Positions 15,998 to 23,776 of a DNA stretch of 64,000 nt are shown in pieces. The stretch lies in assembly GCA_043497085.1 (NCBI GenBank), contig JBIEKI010000002.1. The stretch is one strand, 5' to 3'. The stretch is from Thalassobacillus sp043497085. GTDB lineage: Bacteria; Bacillota; Bacilli; Bacillales; Halobacillaceae. The translations under genes were made by a program, and so were the position numbers. Each line of letters starts with the position of its first letter. The first letter of the stretch is position 1. Below the pieces are notes generated by a model. It had not been told where the DNA came from and made no database searches. It was given only the letters and a program-made list of their open reading frames with translations.

Positions 15998-17011
15998 ATG
16001 GCTAAAATGGGACAGCAATCTTGGTTATACAACAATGCTATTTATATTAATGCATCAGGAACAGCTGTGGGTCCGCTGGAAGCTGACGGTCCCTTGTCTT
16101 CTTTTTTTGATCAAACGTATGACGAACTGCATTGCAACCAGGATAATTGGGAGTTGGCTGAGCGTCAATTGATGAAGGATGCGATCCATGCCTGTCTGCA
16201 AAAGGCAGGAAAAGATCATTCAGAGATGGATTTGTTCCTTGCTGGTGATTTGCTTAATCAAAATGTGACTGCTAACTATGTAGCGAAAGAGCTTGGAATA
16301 CCTTTTTTATGTATGTTTGGCGCCTGTTCGACTTCTATGGAAACGTTAGCCACTGGAGCATCGTTGATTGATGGAGGTTTCGCAGAACAGATAATCGCAG
16401 CTGTAAGTTCTCACAATGCCACGGCAGAAAGACAGTTCCGTTATCCCACGGAATATGGTGGTCAAAAGCCGAAAACTGCAACCTTCACCGTTACCGGCAG
16501 CGGTGCAGCTCTGCTTTCAAAAAGAAAATCAAACATTCGGATTGAGTCAGCCACCATCGGCCGTGTAATGGACTATGGCACGAAAGATCCTTTTGACATG
16601 GGGTCTGCGATGGCACCAGCAGCGTATGACACAATCAAAGCACACTTTCAGGATATGGGACGCTCTCCGAAAGATTACGACTTGATTGCTACTGGCGATT
16701 TATCCGCAGTAGGCACTCCTATCGTCCGGGATATGCTGAAGGAAGATGGTTTTGATGTCGAAGAAGTGCATAACGACTGCGGTCTCATGATCTATCATAG
16801 TGATCAGCCCGTTTTTAGTGGGGGAAGTGGGTGTGCATGTTCCGCTGTTGTGACTTATGGAAAATTACTGAATGATCTGGCATCCGGCCGTTATAAAAAA
16901 ATATTGGTAGTGGCAACTGGAGCATTGATGAGCCCTACCATGGTCCAGCAGAAAGAATCCATCCCGGCCATCGCTCACGGAGTCGTCCTGGTCCGAGAGG
17001 AGGATGTCTGA
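15998..17011 (+). CDS. spoVAD: Stage V sporulation protein AD
   Basis: Peripheral SpoVA protein on the outer face of the spore inner membrane that binds dipicolinic acid. It has 337 residues with a thiolase/FabH-like fold. The cysteine region FGACSTSMETLATGA is conserved although the family is not an active synthase. Further motifs are TATFTVTGSGAALL and NDCGLMIY. The ATG at 15998 follows TAGGAGGATC; the frame's earlier ATG lies inside spoVAC. The last base of its stop is the first base of the spoVAE start (TGATG). Confidence 0.95.
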   Translation: MAKMGQQSWLYNNAIYINASGTAVGPLEADGPLSSFFDQTYDELHCNQDNWELAERQLMKDAIHACLQKAGKDHSEMDLFLAGDLLNQNVTANYVAKELGIPFLCMFGACSTSMETLATGASLIDGGFAEQIIAAVSSHNATAERQFRYPTEYGGQKPKTATFTVTGSGAALLSKRKSNIRIESATIGRVMDYGTKDPFDMGSAMAPAAYDTIKAHFQDMGRSPKDYDLIATGDLSAVGTPIVRDMLKEDGFDVEEVHNDCGLMIYHSDQPVFSGGSGCACSAVVTYGKLLNDLASGRYKKILVVATGALMSPTMVQQKESIPAIAHGVVLVREEDV

Positions 17012-17361
17012 TGGATTACCTTTGGGCTTTTCTTGTCGGTGGAGGGATATGTGTTATTGGTCAATTATTGTTCGATGTAGCAAAACTTACACCAGCGCAT
17101 GTTATGTCTTCATTTGTCGTGGCGGGAGCTGTGCTGGACGTTTTTGATTTGTATGATAATTTGATTGCGTTTGCGGGTGCTGGTGCGACAGTGCCGATCA
17201 CAAGCTTTGGGCATTCGTTATTGCACGGGGCGATGGAACAGACGAAAGAGCATGGTTTTATCGGGATTGCTACAGGGATTTTCCAGCTCACCTCAGCCGG
17301 TATCGCTTCGGCAATTTTGTTCGGCTTTTTAGTCGCTGTCTTTTTCAAACCAAAGGGGTAA
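17011..17361 (+). CDS. spoVAE: Stage V sporulation protein AE (SpoVAEb type)
   Basis: Integral membrane channel subunit homologous to SpoVAC. It has 116 residues and about four hydrophobic helices. ICVIGQLLFDV and FAGAGATVPITSFGHSLLHG are the diagnostic motifs. It corresponds to SpoVAEb of B. subtilis. The separate SpoVAEa gene that follows in B. subtilis is absent: spoVAF starts 49 nt downstream. Confidence 0.93.
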   Translation: MDYLWAFLVGGGICVIGQLLFDVAKLTPAHVMSSFVVAGAVLDVFDLYDNLIAFAGAGATVPITSFGHSLLHGAMEQTKEHGFIGIATGIFQLTSAGIASAILFGFLVAVFFKPKG

Positions 17362-17410
17362 AAAAATAGGGTAATAAGTGTTCAGGGATAGAGAAAGGAG
17401 AGCGAGCGTA

Positions 17411-18877
17411 ATGGCAAAACAGAAGGAAACGAACGTGATGACGCGTCTTCATGATGTGGAAAAATTCATGGATGAACAAGTGGGTATCGAGGAATCATTT
17501 GATGTCGGATTCCGTCAGTTTCCGATTTTAGGAAGAAAGCTGAATATGTATTATGTCACTGGGCTGGTAGATACAGATTACATCATTGAATTGATGAAAG
17601 AGTTAATGGAATGGGAAGAAGAGCAGTCGAGGACGAAAAAAGTGTTCGAAGGAATTTATGAACATCTTGTACACCAGCAGGTAGAAATTGTGGAATCCAT
17701 GGAAGAGTGTATCACACAGCTGCTTTCTGGATTAGCGGTGATTTTTGTTGATGGGGAAAAAAAGGCGTTTATTATAGATGTAAGGTCTTATCCCGGACGT
17801 TCTCCCGAAGAACCTGATACGGAGAAGGTCGTTCGTGGTTCAAGGGATGGTTATACGGAAAATATTATTGAAAATACTGCATTGACCCGAAGGAGAATCA
17901 GGGATGGTCGTTTACGCCATGAAATAATCAAATCAGGCACCAGGTCCAAAACGGATATATGTATATCCTATCTAAAAGATGTAGCTGATCCAGGGTTAGT
18001 GAAGCTGGTTAAAGAAGAAGTGAAGAATATTGAAATTGACGGACTATCCATGGCTGATAAATCGGTGGAAGAATATATCGTGAAACAAGGACGAAACCCT
18101 TTTCCTATGGTACGATATACCGAACGGCCCGATGTTGCCTCCAGCCACTTATTCGAGGGGCATGTATTAATCATGGTAGATACAACGCCTAGTATGATTA
18201 TCACACCTACCACTTATTTCCACCATGTCCAGCATGCGGAAGAATATCGCCAATCCCCGGTAGTCGGGACTTTTATCAGATGGATAAGATTTATAGGTAT
18301 CTTTGCATCGATATTTTTATTGCCATTCTGGTTATTGATGGTGATGGAGCCCTCTTTACTTCCTGAAGCTCTGGCTTTCGTCGGTCCCAATGAAGAGAGC
18401 AGTATACCAGTGGTCATTCAAATTTTGTTAGCAGATATCGGAATTGAATTCTTAAGGGTAGCTGCCATTCATACTCCTACACCATTATCAACAGCAATGG
18501 GTTTGATTGCAGCTGTATTAATCGGACAGATAGCTATCGATGTGGGGATGTTTATCCCGGAAGTTATTCTCTATGTGTCTGTAGCAGCGATTGGCACATT
18601 TGCCACTCCTAGTTACGAATTGAGTGTAGCTAATAAAATGAGCCGGATGGTGCTGGTACTATTGACTGCCTTTTTCGGTGTGAAAGGTTTTGTCATCGGT
18701 TTTACATTATATACCCTTATTCTTGCTAGAACCAAATCATTGAATACTCCTTATCTCTGGCCGCTCATCCCGTTCAATGCACAGGCCTTGAAGCAGATCC
18801 TATTCCGTTTGTCTGTGCCTTTGGCAAAAGTACGCCCGAGCATCGTACATCCACAAAATAATAAACGGCAGCCTTAA
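17411..18877 (+). CDS. spoVAF: Stage V sporulation protein AF (GerA-family)
   Basis: Homologue of the GerAA/GerBA/GerKA germinant receptor A subunits. It has 488 residues. The soluble N-terminal region (about 1-280) includes YPGRSPEEPDTEKVVRGSRD, the hallmark of the family. Four or five membrane helices follow at about 290-460. SpoVAF associates with the germination machinery; its precise role is still debated. The frame opens at 17378, but the ATG at 17411 after AGAAAGGAGAG gives the expected N-terminus. Last gene of the spoVA operon. Confidence 0.93.
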   Translation: MAKQKETNVMTRLHDVEKFMDEQVGIEESFDVGFRQFPILGRKLNMYYVTGLVDTDYIIELMKELMEWEEEQSRTKKVFEGIYEHLVHQQVEIVESMEECITQLLSGLAVIFVDGEKKAFIIDVRSYPGRSPEEPDTEKVVRGSRDGYTENIIENTALTRRRIRDGRLRHEIIKSGTRSKTDICISYLKDVADPGLVKLVKEEVKNIEIDGLSMADKSVEEYIVKQGRNPFPMVRYTERPDVASSHLFEGHVLIMVDTTPSMIITPTTYFHHVQHAEEYRQSPVVGTFIRWIRFIGIFASIFLLPFWLLMVMEPSLLPEALAFVGPNEESSIPVVIQILLADIGIEFLRVAAIHTPTPLSTAMGLIAAVLIGQIAIDVGMFIPEVILYVSVAAIGTFATPSYELSVANKMSRMVLVLLTAFFGVKGFVIGFTLYTLILARTKSLNTPYLWPLIPFNAQALKQILFRLSVPLAKVRPSIVHPQNNKRQP

Positions 18878-18930
18878 ATTGTTATTTGCCGGTTTTAAAA
18901 CCATATGATAAATTTAATATAATTTAGAAA

Positions 18931-18968
18931 AGAATGTCTTCTCAATACTAAACAGGCATTCTTTTTTA
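18931..18968 (+). terminator. Terminator after spoVAF
   Basis: A 9-bp stem AGAATGTCT (18931-18939) with AGGCATTCT (18954-18962), with one G-U pair, is followed by TTTTTATT. Confidence 0.85.
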
Positions 18969-19116
18969 TTGGTTCTTTCTTGAGCATGGGACAATTTGCG
19001 ATCCCCCCCTCGTGGAAGAACCGGGAATGGCAGTTCGTAAGCGAAAAATTTTTTCTCAAAAAAAGATTGGAAATAATAGATTGGATATCGTATTGGCACA
19101 GGAAGGAAGGAACTAC

Positions 19117-20430
19117 ATGAGTTTACCTTATAATGAACAAGGTCATTTGCTGATAGGCGGTATTGATGCAGTGTCATTGACCGAAACGTACGGCACTCCA
19201 TTGTTTGTATATGATGTAGAACGGATCAGAAAAAACGCGCGGGCGTTTGTAAAAACATTTGAGGAACGAGGGATGAAGGCACAAGTCGCTTATGCGAGCA
19301 AAGCTTTTTCCTCGGTAGCGATGCTGCAGGTAGCCAAACAGGAAAATTTAAGCCTTGATGTCGTTTCTCAAGGAGAGTTATATACGGCATTGAAAGCGGA
19401 CTTTCCTGTGGAAAAAATACATTTGCATGGGAACAACAAAAGCCTTGAAGAACTAGAAATGGCAGTTGAACAAGAAATCGGGTGTATCGTGGTTGATAAT
19501 TTCTACGAAATCGATTTGTTGACAGCCATACTTGAGGAAAAAGGAAAAGAAATGGACGTATTACTTCGGGTCACTCCAGGAATTGAAGCACATACCCATG
19601 ATTATATTCTTACAGGTCAGGAAGATTCCAAGTTTGGATTCGACTTATCGAGTGGGCAGGCTGACATCGCTTTTCAACAAATCAGTAATTCGGAAAGAAT
19701 TCATTTAATTGGACTTCATTGCCATATCGGTTCACAAATATTTGAAACAAGTGGTTTTTTAATGGCGACCAAGAAACTTTTTGCTTCCATGGATGAATGG
19801 AGAGAAAAGTACGGATTTACAGCTGAAGTGCTGAACCTCGGAGGAGGGTTCGGTATCCGGTACACGAAAGAGGATGACCCGCTTGAATTAGATGCTTATG
19901 CTCATGCTCTCATCAATGAAGTGAATGAACAGGCAGCCGAAAAAAACTACCCGGTACCTGAGATCTGGATAGAACCTGGCCGTGCCATCGTAGGGGATGC
20001 TGCAGTAACTTTATATTCCATAGGTGCTATTAAAGAGATACCTGGAGTCCGAAAATATATATCCGTGGATGGTGGAATGACAGATAATCTACGCCCGGCT
20101 TTGTATCATGCAAAATATGAAGCGGCAGTTGCTAATCGGATGGATGCACCAATTCATGAAAAGGTATCAGTTGCAGGGAAGTGCTGTGAGTCAGGAGATA
20201 TGCTAATATGGGATGTAGAGCTTCCGGAGGTATCTCACCAGGATATACTTGCGGTGATGAGCACTGGTGCCTATGGCTATTCGATGTCTAACAATTACAA
20301 TCGTTTTCCACGACCAGCAGTCGTATTTGTAGAAAATGGAGAACATCAGCTGGTTATAGAGCGGGAAAACTACGAAGATTTGCTTAGGCTGGATTGCTCT
20401 TATATAAAAGGAGAGGAGAGTCTTACATGA
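19117..20430 (+). CDS. lysA: Diaminopimelate decarboxylase
   Basis: PLP enzyme converting meso-diaminopimelate to lysine, the last step of lysine synthesis. It has 437 residues. AYASKAFSS near residue 60 carries the PLP-linked lysine. HCHIGSQI, GGGFGIRY and EPGRAIV are PLP-phosphate and substrate motifs, and GKCCESGDML carries the active-site cysteine. The frame opens at 19012, but AGGAAGGAAGG just before the ATG at 19117 and family similarity (MSLPYNEQGHL) set the start. No lysine riboswitch is visible in the 148-base leader. The spoVAF-lysA-ppiB order is that of B. subtilis. Confidence 0.94.
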   Translation: MSLPYNEQGHLLIGGIDAVSLTETYGTPLFVYDVERIRKNARAFVKTFEERGMKAQVAYASKAFSSVAMLQVAKQENLSLDVVSQGELYTALKADFPVEKIHLHGNNKSLEELEMAVEQEIGCIVVDNFYEIDLLTAILEEKGKEMDVLLRVTPGIEAHTHDYILTGQEDSKFGFDLSSGQADIAFQQISNSERIHLIGLHCHIGSQIFETSGFLMATKKLFASMDEWREKYGFTAEVLNLGGGFGIRYTKEDDPLELDAYAHALINEVNEQAAEKNYPVPEIWIEPGRAIVGDAAVTLYSIGAIKEIPGVRKYISVDGGMTDNLRPALYHAKYEAAVANRMDAPIHEKVSVAGKCCESGDMLIWDVELPEVSHQDILAVMSTGAYGYSMSNNYNRFPRPAVVFVENGEHQLVIERENYEDLLRLDCSYIKGEESLT

Positions 20431-20864
20431 AAAAAGGCAGCATTACATTTGAAACAGGAGAAAAAATTGTACTGGAATTTTACCCTAAGGAAGCACCAAA
20501 CACGGTAGCTAACTTTGAAGAGCTTGCAAACAGCGGTTTCTATGATGGGGTAATCTTCCACCGCGTCATCCCGGGCTTTGTAGCACAAGGGGGAGATCCT
20601 ACAGGAACCGGTCGCGGAGGTAGCGGAAAAACAATCAAATGTGAAACAGAAGGAAATCCGCACAAACATGTCGCGGGCTCCTTATCTATGGCCCATGCCG
20701 GAAAAGATACTGGAAGCAGTCAATTCTTTTTGGTACATGAACCCCAGCCGCATCTGGATGGCGTCCATACTGTATTCGGACAAGTAATTGAAGGAATGGA
20801 TACGGTATTGAACATTAAGCCAGGCGACACAATGAAAGAAGTTCGTGTGTGGGATGAGGAATAA
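20427..20864 (+). CDS. ppiB: Peptidyl-prolyl cis-trans isomerase, cyclophilin type
   Basis: Cytosolic cyclophilin assisting protein folding. It has 145 residues. FHRVIPGFVAQGGD carries the catalytic Arg, and GSQFFLVHEPQPHLDG and HTVFGQV are the remaining active-site strands. The start ATG at 20427 overlaps the lysA stop by four bases and follows GGAGAGGAG; upstream in-frame starts lie inside lysA. Translationally coupled to lysA. Confidence 0.94.
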   Translation: MKKGSITFETGEKIVLEFYPKEAPNTVANFEELANSGFYDGVIFHRVIPGFVAQGGDPTGTGRGGSGKTIKCETEGNPHKHVAGSLSMAHAGKDTGSSQFFLVHEPQPHLDGVHTVFGQVIEGMDTVLNIKPGDTMKEVRVWDEE

Positions 20865-20873
20865 GTAATGGAT

Positions 20874-20905
20874 ATAGTGGGCCCTTTTAGAGGCTCACTA
20901 TTTTC
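20874..20905 (+). terminator. Terminator after ppiB
   Basis: A 10-bp stem ATAGTGGGCC (20874-20883) with GGCTCACTAT (20892-20901), with one G-U pair, is followed by TTTC. The T-run is short. Confidence 0.65.
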
Positions 20906-20947
20906 ATTTCATTCGGCTTGTTTACCTGAAGGAGAGGTGATGGGGCA

Positions 20948-21400
20948 TTGCTGGAGTTTTTGGCTGTGATGATTTGGGTTGCCCCATTAGGTATACTCAT
21001 CCATGAATTAGGACATGCTGTACCGACTGTTCTGCTGGGACGTGGGGAAGCTGTTCTTCACATCGGCACTGGTTCCGTCGTAATAAGGGCGAGGTGGGGC
21101 AAATTTCATTTGCGTGTCCATCGTTTATTTTTTCTTGGCGGACATACGGAGAGCTGCTGTAACGAAAGCTATAATAGGTGGCAAAAGGGAGCTGTGAGTT
21201 TAGGGGGACCTTCCTTGAATCTGTTTGTTTTTTTATTATCCTACGCATTTCTGCGAATCGAGTGGTTACATATTTTAACGTTATTCAATTTATATCTGGC
21301 TGTATTCAATCTCATTCCATACAGTTGGAAAGGAAAACACTCAGATGGTTATCTATTTTTCCAGATATTATTAAATAAACAATCGGAAGAGACACCTTGA
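20948..21400 (+). CDS. Putative M50-like membrane metalloprotease
   Basis: A 150-residue protein with the zinc-protease signature HELGH at about residues 19-23 inside a hydrophobic N-terminal helix, a glycine-rich SLGGPSLNLFVF helix, and NLIPYSWKGKHSDGY near the end. The last motif corresponds to the N-x-x-P...D-G element that supplies the third metal ligand in site-2 proteases. This is a minimal M50-type intramembrane or membrane-bound peptidase; the substrate is unknown. The start is a TTG at 20948 supported by GGAGAGGTGA at 20931-20940; the first in-frame ATG is seven codons further on. B. subtilis has no obvious counterpart at this site between ppiB and ribT. Confidence 0.7.
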   Translation: MLEFLAVMIWVAPLGILIHELGHAVPTVLLGRGEAVLHIGTGSVVIRARWGKFHLRVHRLFFLGGHTESCCNESYNRWQKGAVSLGGPSLNLFVFLLSYAFLRIEWLHILTLFNLYLAVFNLIPYSWKGKHSDGYLFFQILLNKQSEETP

Positions 21401-21469
21401 ATATTTTTTGAGTTTAGCTTATGCTAATCGTTGAAGCTCAACAAGGTCAGCAACATGGGGGAAATTGAA

Positions 21470-21559
21470 GTGAGAAAGAAAAACATTATTTTGTTTATCG
21501 CTTTGCTGACGTTCAGCATATTATGGGGATTATACTACTGGTTTTTTATTGTAATGTAG
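21470..21559 (+). CDS. Putative 29-residue single-pass membrane microprotein
   Basis: A GTG start at 21470 is preceded by GGGGGA at 21457-21462. The product begins with the basic cap MRKKN and continues as one aromatic-rich hydrophobic helix ending YYWFFIVM. It would be a single membrane span. An ATG at 21455 in the same frame would add five residues but would remove the ribosome site. No homologue was recognised. It follows the M50-like gene by 69 nt and could be a partner or simply an independent small protein. Confidence 0.4.
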   Translation: MRKKNIILFIALLTFSILWGLYYWFFIVM

Positions 21560-21618
21560 GTGCATACTGAATTTAGGCGAACTATATCGAGGTTAAGTCA
21601 TATTAATAACAACTACGG

Positions 21619-21713
21619 CTACCCATGATTAGCTGGAGAGAATATCAACGAATAGAGGAATAATACTATTTTGGCTGGATAATCAGCAGCTTGATTCCTA
21701 TTCATGGGAGTAG
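21619..21713 (+). other. Long-range stem in the ribT leader
   Basis: CTACCCATGA (21619-21628) pairs with TCATGG-GA-GTAG (21702-21713): ten base pairs with a 2-nt bulge, enclosing about 73 nt and ending 29 nt before ribT. It shows neither the FMN riboswitch core nor a T-box element. It may be a structured 5' leader or chance pairing. Confidence 0.3.
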
Positions 21714-21742
21714 GAAAGTTATTTTTATAATGAGGGGTTACT

Positions 21743-22120
21743 ATGCTAATTCGCTATAAAAAGACATTTGAAAAAATTGCTATGGGGCTATTGTCATTCA
21801 TGCCGGAAGAGAAGGATGTCAAGAAGCTCCAGCAGACAATAAAAGAATATGAGACGAATGAGGATTGGCAGTTGTTCCTTTGGAAGGACGAAGATATCCT
21901 TGGTGCAGTCGGAGTTCGTTTAGAAGAAGGCGAACGTGCGGTGATTCAACATGTAACCGTCAACCCTTCCCATCGCAATATGGGAATAGGGAAAAAAATG
22001 GTGCAAGGCGTGAGAGGGTTTTATCGAGATCAGTATCATGTATGTGCTGATGAAGCGACAAGCGCCTTTTTAGAAAAATGTTGTGCAACCAACACCGATG
22101 CTAAATCCGCAGAAGCATGA
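21743..22120 (+). CDS. ribT: GNAT-family protein RibT
   Basis: A 125-residue GNAT acetyltransferase-like protein. In B. subtilis ribT closes the riboflavin operon, but its substrate is unknown. The N-terminus (RYKKTFEKIAMGLLSFMP) is highly conserved in RibT. VTVNPSHRNMGIGKKMVQ around residues 73-90 is the acetyl-CoA binding A motif (RXXGXG/A). Here the gene stands alone, with no ribDEAH genes or FMN riboswitch upstream. The ATG at 21743 follows GAGGGG. Confidence 0.9.
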   Translation: MLIRYKKTFEKIAMGLLSFMPEEKDVKKLQQTIKEYETNEDWQLFLWKDEDILGAVGVRLEEGERAVIQHVTVNPSHRNMGIGKKMVQGVRGFYRDQYHVCADEATSAFLEKCCATNTDAKSAEA

Positions 22121-22122
22121 TA

Positions 22123-22157
22123 AAAATAAGCGCATGTCCATGACATGCGCTTATTTT
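22123..22157. terminator. Bidirectional terminator between ribT and ypuF
   Basis: A long, nearly perfect stem AAAATAAGCGCATGTC (about 22123-22137) with GACATGCGCTTATTTT (22142-22157) has A-rich and T-rich flanks suited to both converging genes. Confidence 0.9.
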
Positions 22158-22167
22158 CGTTAATTAT

Positions 22168-22683
22168 CTATTTATAAACATTTTCGGGATGCAATATTTC
22201 TTGATTGTTTCCACTTTTGTTTCTTAATTTATGTTTGTGGGTTAAATAATGGTCGAAGGGTTCCTTTTCTCTGTTATAGGGAACCTGCCATTCTGAACAG
22301 GTGTCCTTTACCGAGAGAATCAATCCGGGATCTTTGATGGGAAGATTGATATTCTGATAAGGTGTTCTCTCCTTCAGGGCACGATCTAGTTGTGTAAGGA
22401 TATCTGACAGGGCCTCCAGTTCCAATCCAAGGGTTTCCAGTTCATATTGTTGGGCTGCCCAGTTATTTTGCAACCTTGATACTAATTTGTCCGCCCCTTT
22501 ATAATTGCCTCGGCGGTAGTGATATAGACTTACCGCAAGCTGGATCATCCATACCCATACAGAATCCCGCTGACCTGGGGCGGTCTCTTTCCAATATTCT
22601 TCCAATACTTCGTGACATTCAAAAAAATCTTTTGTCCCGTTGAAATGTGCCAGAAATTCGACATAAGCTTTTGGATAATACAT
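22168..22683 (-). CDS. ypuF: DUF309 protein YpuF
   Basis: A 171-residue protein of the DUF309 family, of unknown function. The N-terminal FFECHEVLEEYWKE motif is the family signature, followed by VWVWMIQLAVSLYHYRRGN. The helical bundle resembles TPR-like folds. The frame begins at 22707, but AAGGAG is spaced correctly only for the ATG at 22683, which yields the expected MYYPKAYVEFL start. The location opposite scpA matches B. subtilis ypuF. Confidence 0.85.
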   Translation of the reverse strand: MYYPKAYVEFLAHFNGTKDFFECHEVLEEYWKETAPGQRDSVWVWMIQLAVSLYHYRRGNYKGADKLVSRLQNNWAAQQYELETLGLELEALSDILTQLDRALKERTPYQNINLPIKDPGLILSVKDTCSEWQVPYNREKEPFDHYLTHKHKLRNKSGNNQEILHPENVYK

Positions 22684-22752
22684 AAAAAACTGCTCCTTCA
22701 TGCTCATTCTTGAAGTTTATCAATAGTGTAACATAACAGAGCAGAAATAAAG

Positions 22753-22787
22753 AATGACAAGGTTCTTTTAAGAAGAACCTTGTCATT
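22753..22787 (-). terminator. Terminator of the YjcZ-like gene
   Basis: A perfect 15-bp stem AATGACAAGGTTCTT (22753-22767) with its complement at 22773-22787 and a 5-nt loop. Read on the minus strand it is followed by a T-rich stretch (TCTTTATTT). Confidence 0.75.
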
Positions 22788-22799
22788 CGATTATTTATT

Positions 22800-22883
22800 T
22801 TAGTACCAAGCTGCTCCTACAATAACCAATAAGATGAACAACACGACGATTAAGGCAAAGCCGCCTCCATAGCCTCTACTCAT
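22800..22883 (-). CDS. YjcZ family sporulation microprotein
   Basis: A 27-residue protein, MSRGYGGG then a hydrophobic helix FALIVVLFILLVIVG ending AAWY. This is the pattern of the YjcZ family of sporulation proteins (Gly/Tyr-rich head plus one membrane helix). The ribosome site AAGGAGGG lies seven to nine bases before the ATG at 22883. A SigK-type promoter lies about 65 bp upstream. Probably a late mother-cell product associated with the spore surface or membrane; the precise role of the family is unknown. Confidence 0.85.
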   Translation of the reverse strand: MSRGYGGGFALIVVLFILLVIVGAAWY

Positions 22884-22926
22884 CTTAATCCCTCCTTTTT
22901 GCTGTTAACGGAAATCTGATTTTTTG

Positions 22927-22942
22927 GTAAGATACATCTTAC
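22927..22942. promoter_or_regulatory. 16-bp palindrome in the yjcZ-scpA divergent region
   Basis: GTAAGAT and ATCTTAC (7-2-7 spacing) form a perfect palindrome. It lies just downstream of the predicted SigK -10 on the minus strand and about 80 bp before scpA. It may be an operator, but the protein is unknown. Confidence 0.35.
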
Positions 22943-22947
22943 GATAA

Positions 22948-22974
22948 TAAAATATGTATCCAAGTGAAATGTGT
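22948..22974 (-). promoter_or_regulatory. SigK-type promoter of the YjcZ-like gene
   Basis: On the minus strand, AC (at 22973-22974) then 16 bases and CATATTTTA (22956-22948) match the SigK pattern AC-N16-CATANNNTA. Confidence 0.6.
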
Positions 22975-23023
22975 ATGGGCTGATATCATTGGTTTGGCAG
23001 ATGAATAAGCGGAGGAAAAATAT

Positions 23024-23770
23024 ATGAAGCAAAGTTACCAAGTAAAAATAGATATGTTCGAAGGGCCTCTTGACCTTCTTTTACACTTGATCAACCAGTA
23101 TGAAATTGATATTTACGATATTCCGGTTGCGGACATCACGGAGCAGTATATGGCTTATATCCACACCATGCAGCAACTGGAACTTGATATCGCAAGTGAA
23201 TACCTGGTAATGGCGGCGAGTCTGCTTGCAATGAAAAGTCAAATGCTCCTTCCTAATCAACCGATCGAGTTGGATGATGAAGAGGACATGGAAGAAGATC
23301 CACGCGAAGAACTGATGAGACGCTTGATCGAGTATCGGAGATATAAGGATGCGGCCATGCTTCTAAAAGAAAAAGAAGAGAAGGCTGATCGAATGTATAC
23401 GAAACCTCCATCCAATTTGGATGCTTATCAGGAAGAACAACCTGTAATACGTAAGGGCGAAGGATCCATTTATGATATGCTGGGTGCTATGGCAAAAATA
23501 TTGAAAGGTCACCGGGCTACTAACAGTAATCGTACGGATACGAAAGTCCAGCGGGATGAGATTCCTATTCAATTAAGAATGTCAGAAATCATGGACCATA
23601 TCGATAAATCCGGCAGTGGTGTAAAATTCGATGATTTATTTCCGCAGCCTTCCCGAACACATATCGTAGTAACTTTCATGGCTTTGTTGGAGTTGATGAA
23701 AGGAAATGAAATATATTGTGTACAGGAGAAACATTTTGATGAATTGCTTGTGTATAAAATGGAGGACTAA
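23024..23770 (+). CDS. scpA: Segregation and condensation protein ScpA
   Basis: Kleisin subunit of the SMC-ScpAB condensin that organises and helps segregate chromosomes. It has 248 residues. The N-terminal helical domain (DMFEGPLDLLLHLINQYEIDIYDIPV) binds the SMC neck; an acidic linker (DDEEDMEEDP) lies near residue 90. The C-terminal winged helix (VVTFMALLELMKGNEI) binds the SMC head. The ATG follows GGAGGAAAAATAT. The scpB gene begins 6 nt after the stop. Confidence 0.95.
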   Translation: MKQSYQVKIDMFEGPLDLLLHLINQYEIDIYDIPVADITEQYMAYIHTMQQLELDIASEYLVMAASLLAMKSQMLLPNQPIELDDEEDMEEDPREELMRRLIEYRRYKDAAMLLKEKEEKADRMYTKPPSNLDAYQEEQPVIRKGEGSIYDMLGAMAKILKGHRATNSNRTDTKVQRDEIPIQLRMSEIMDHIDKSGSGVKFDDLFPQPSRTHIVVTFMALLELMKGNEIYCVQEKHFDELLVYKMED

Positions 23771-23776
23771 TCTATC

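Noticed and set aside
18969..19116. Lysine riboswitch before lysA
   Set aside because: The 148-base leader shows no lysine aptamer core or terminator/antiterminator pair.
21560..21742. FMN riboswitch or T-box before ribT
   Set aside because: Neither the conserved FMN core nor the T-box sequence is present.
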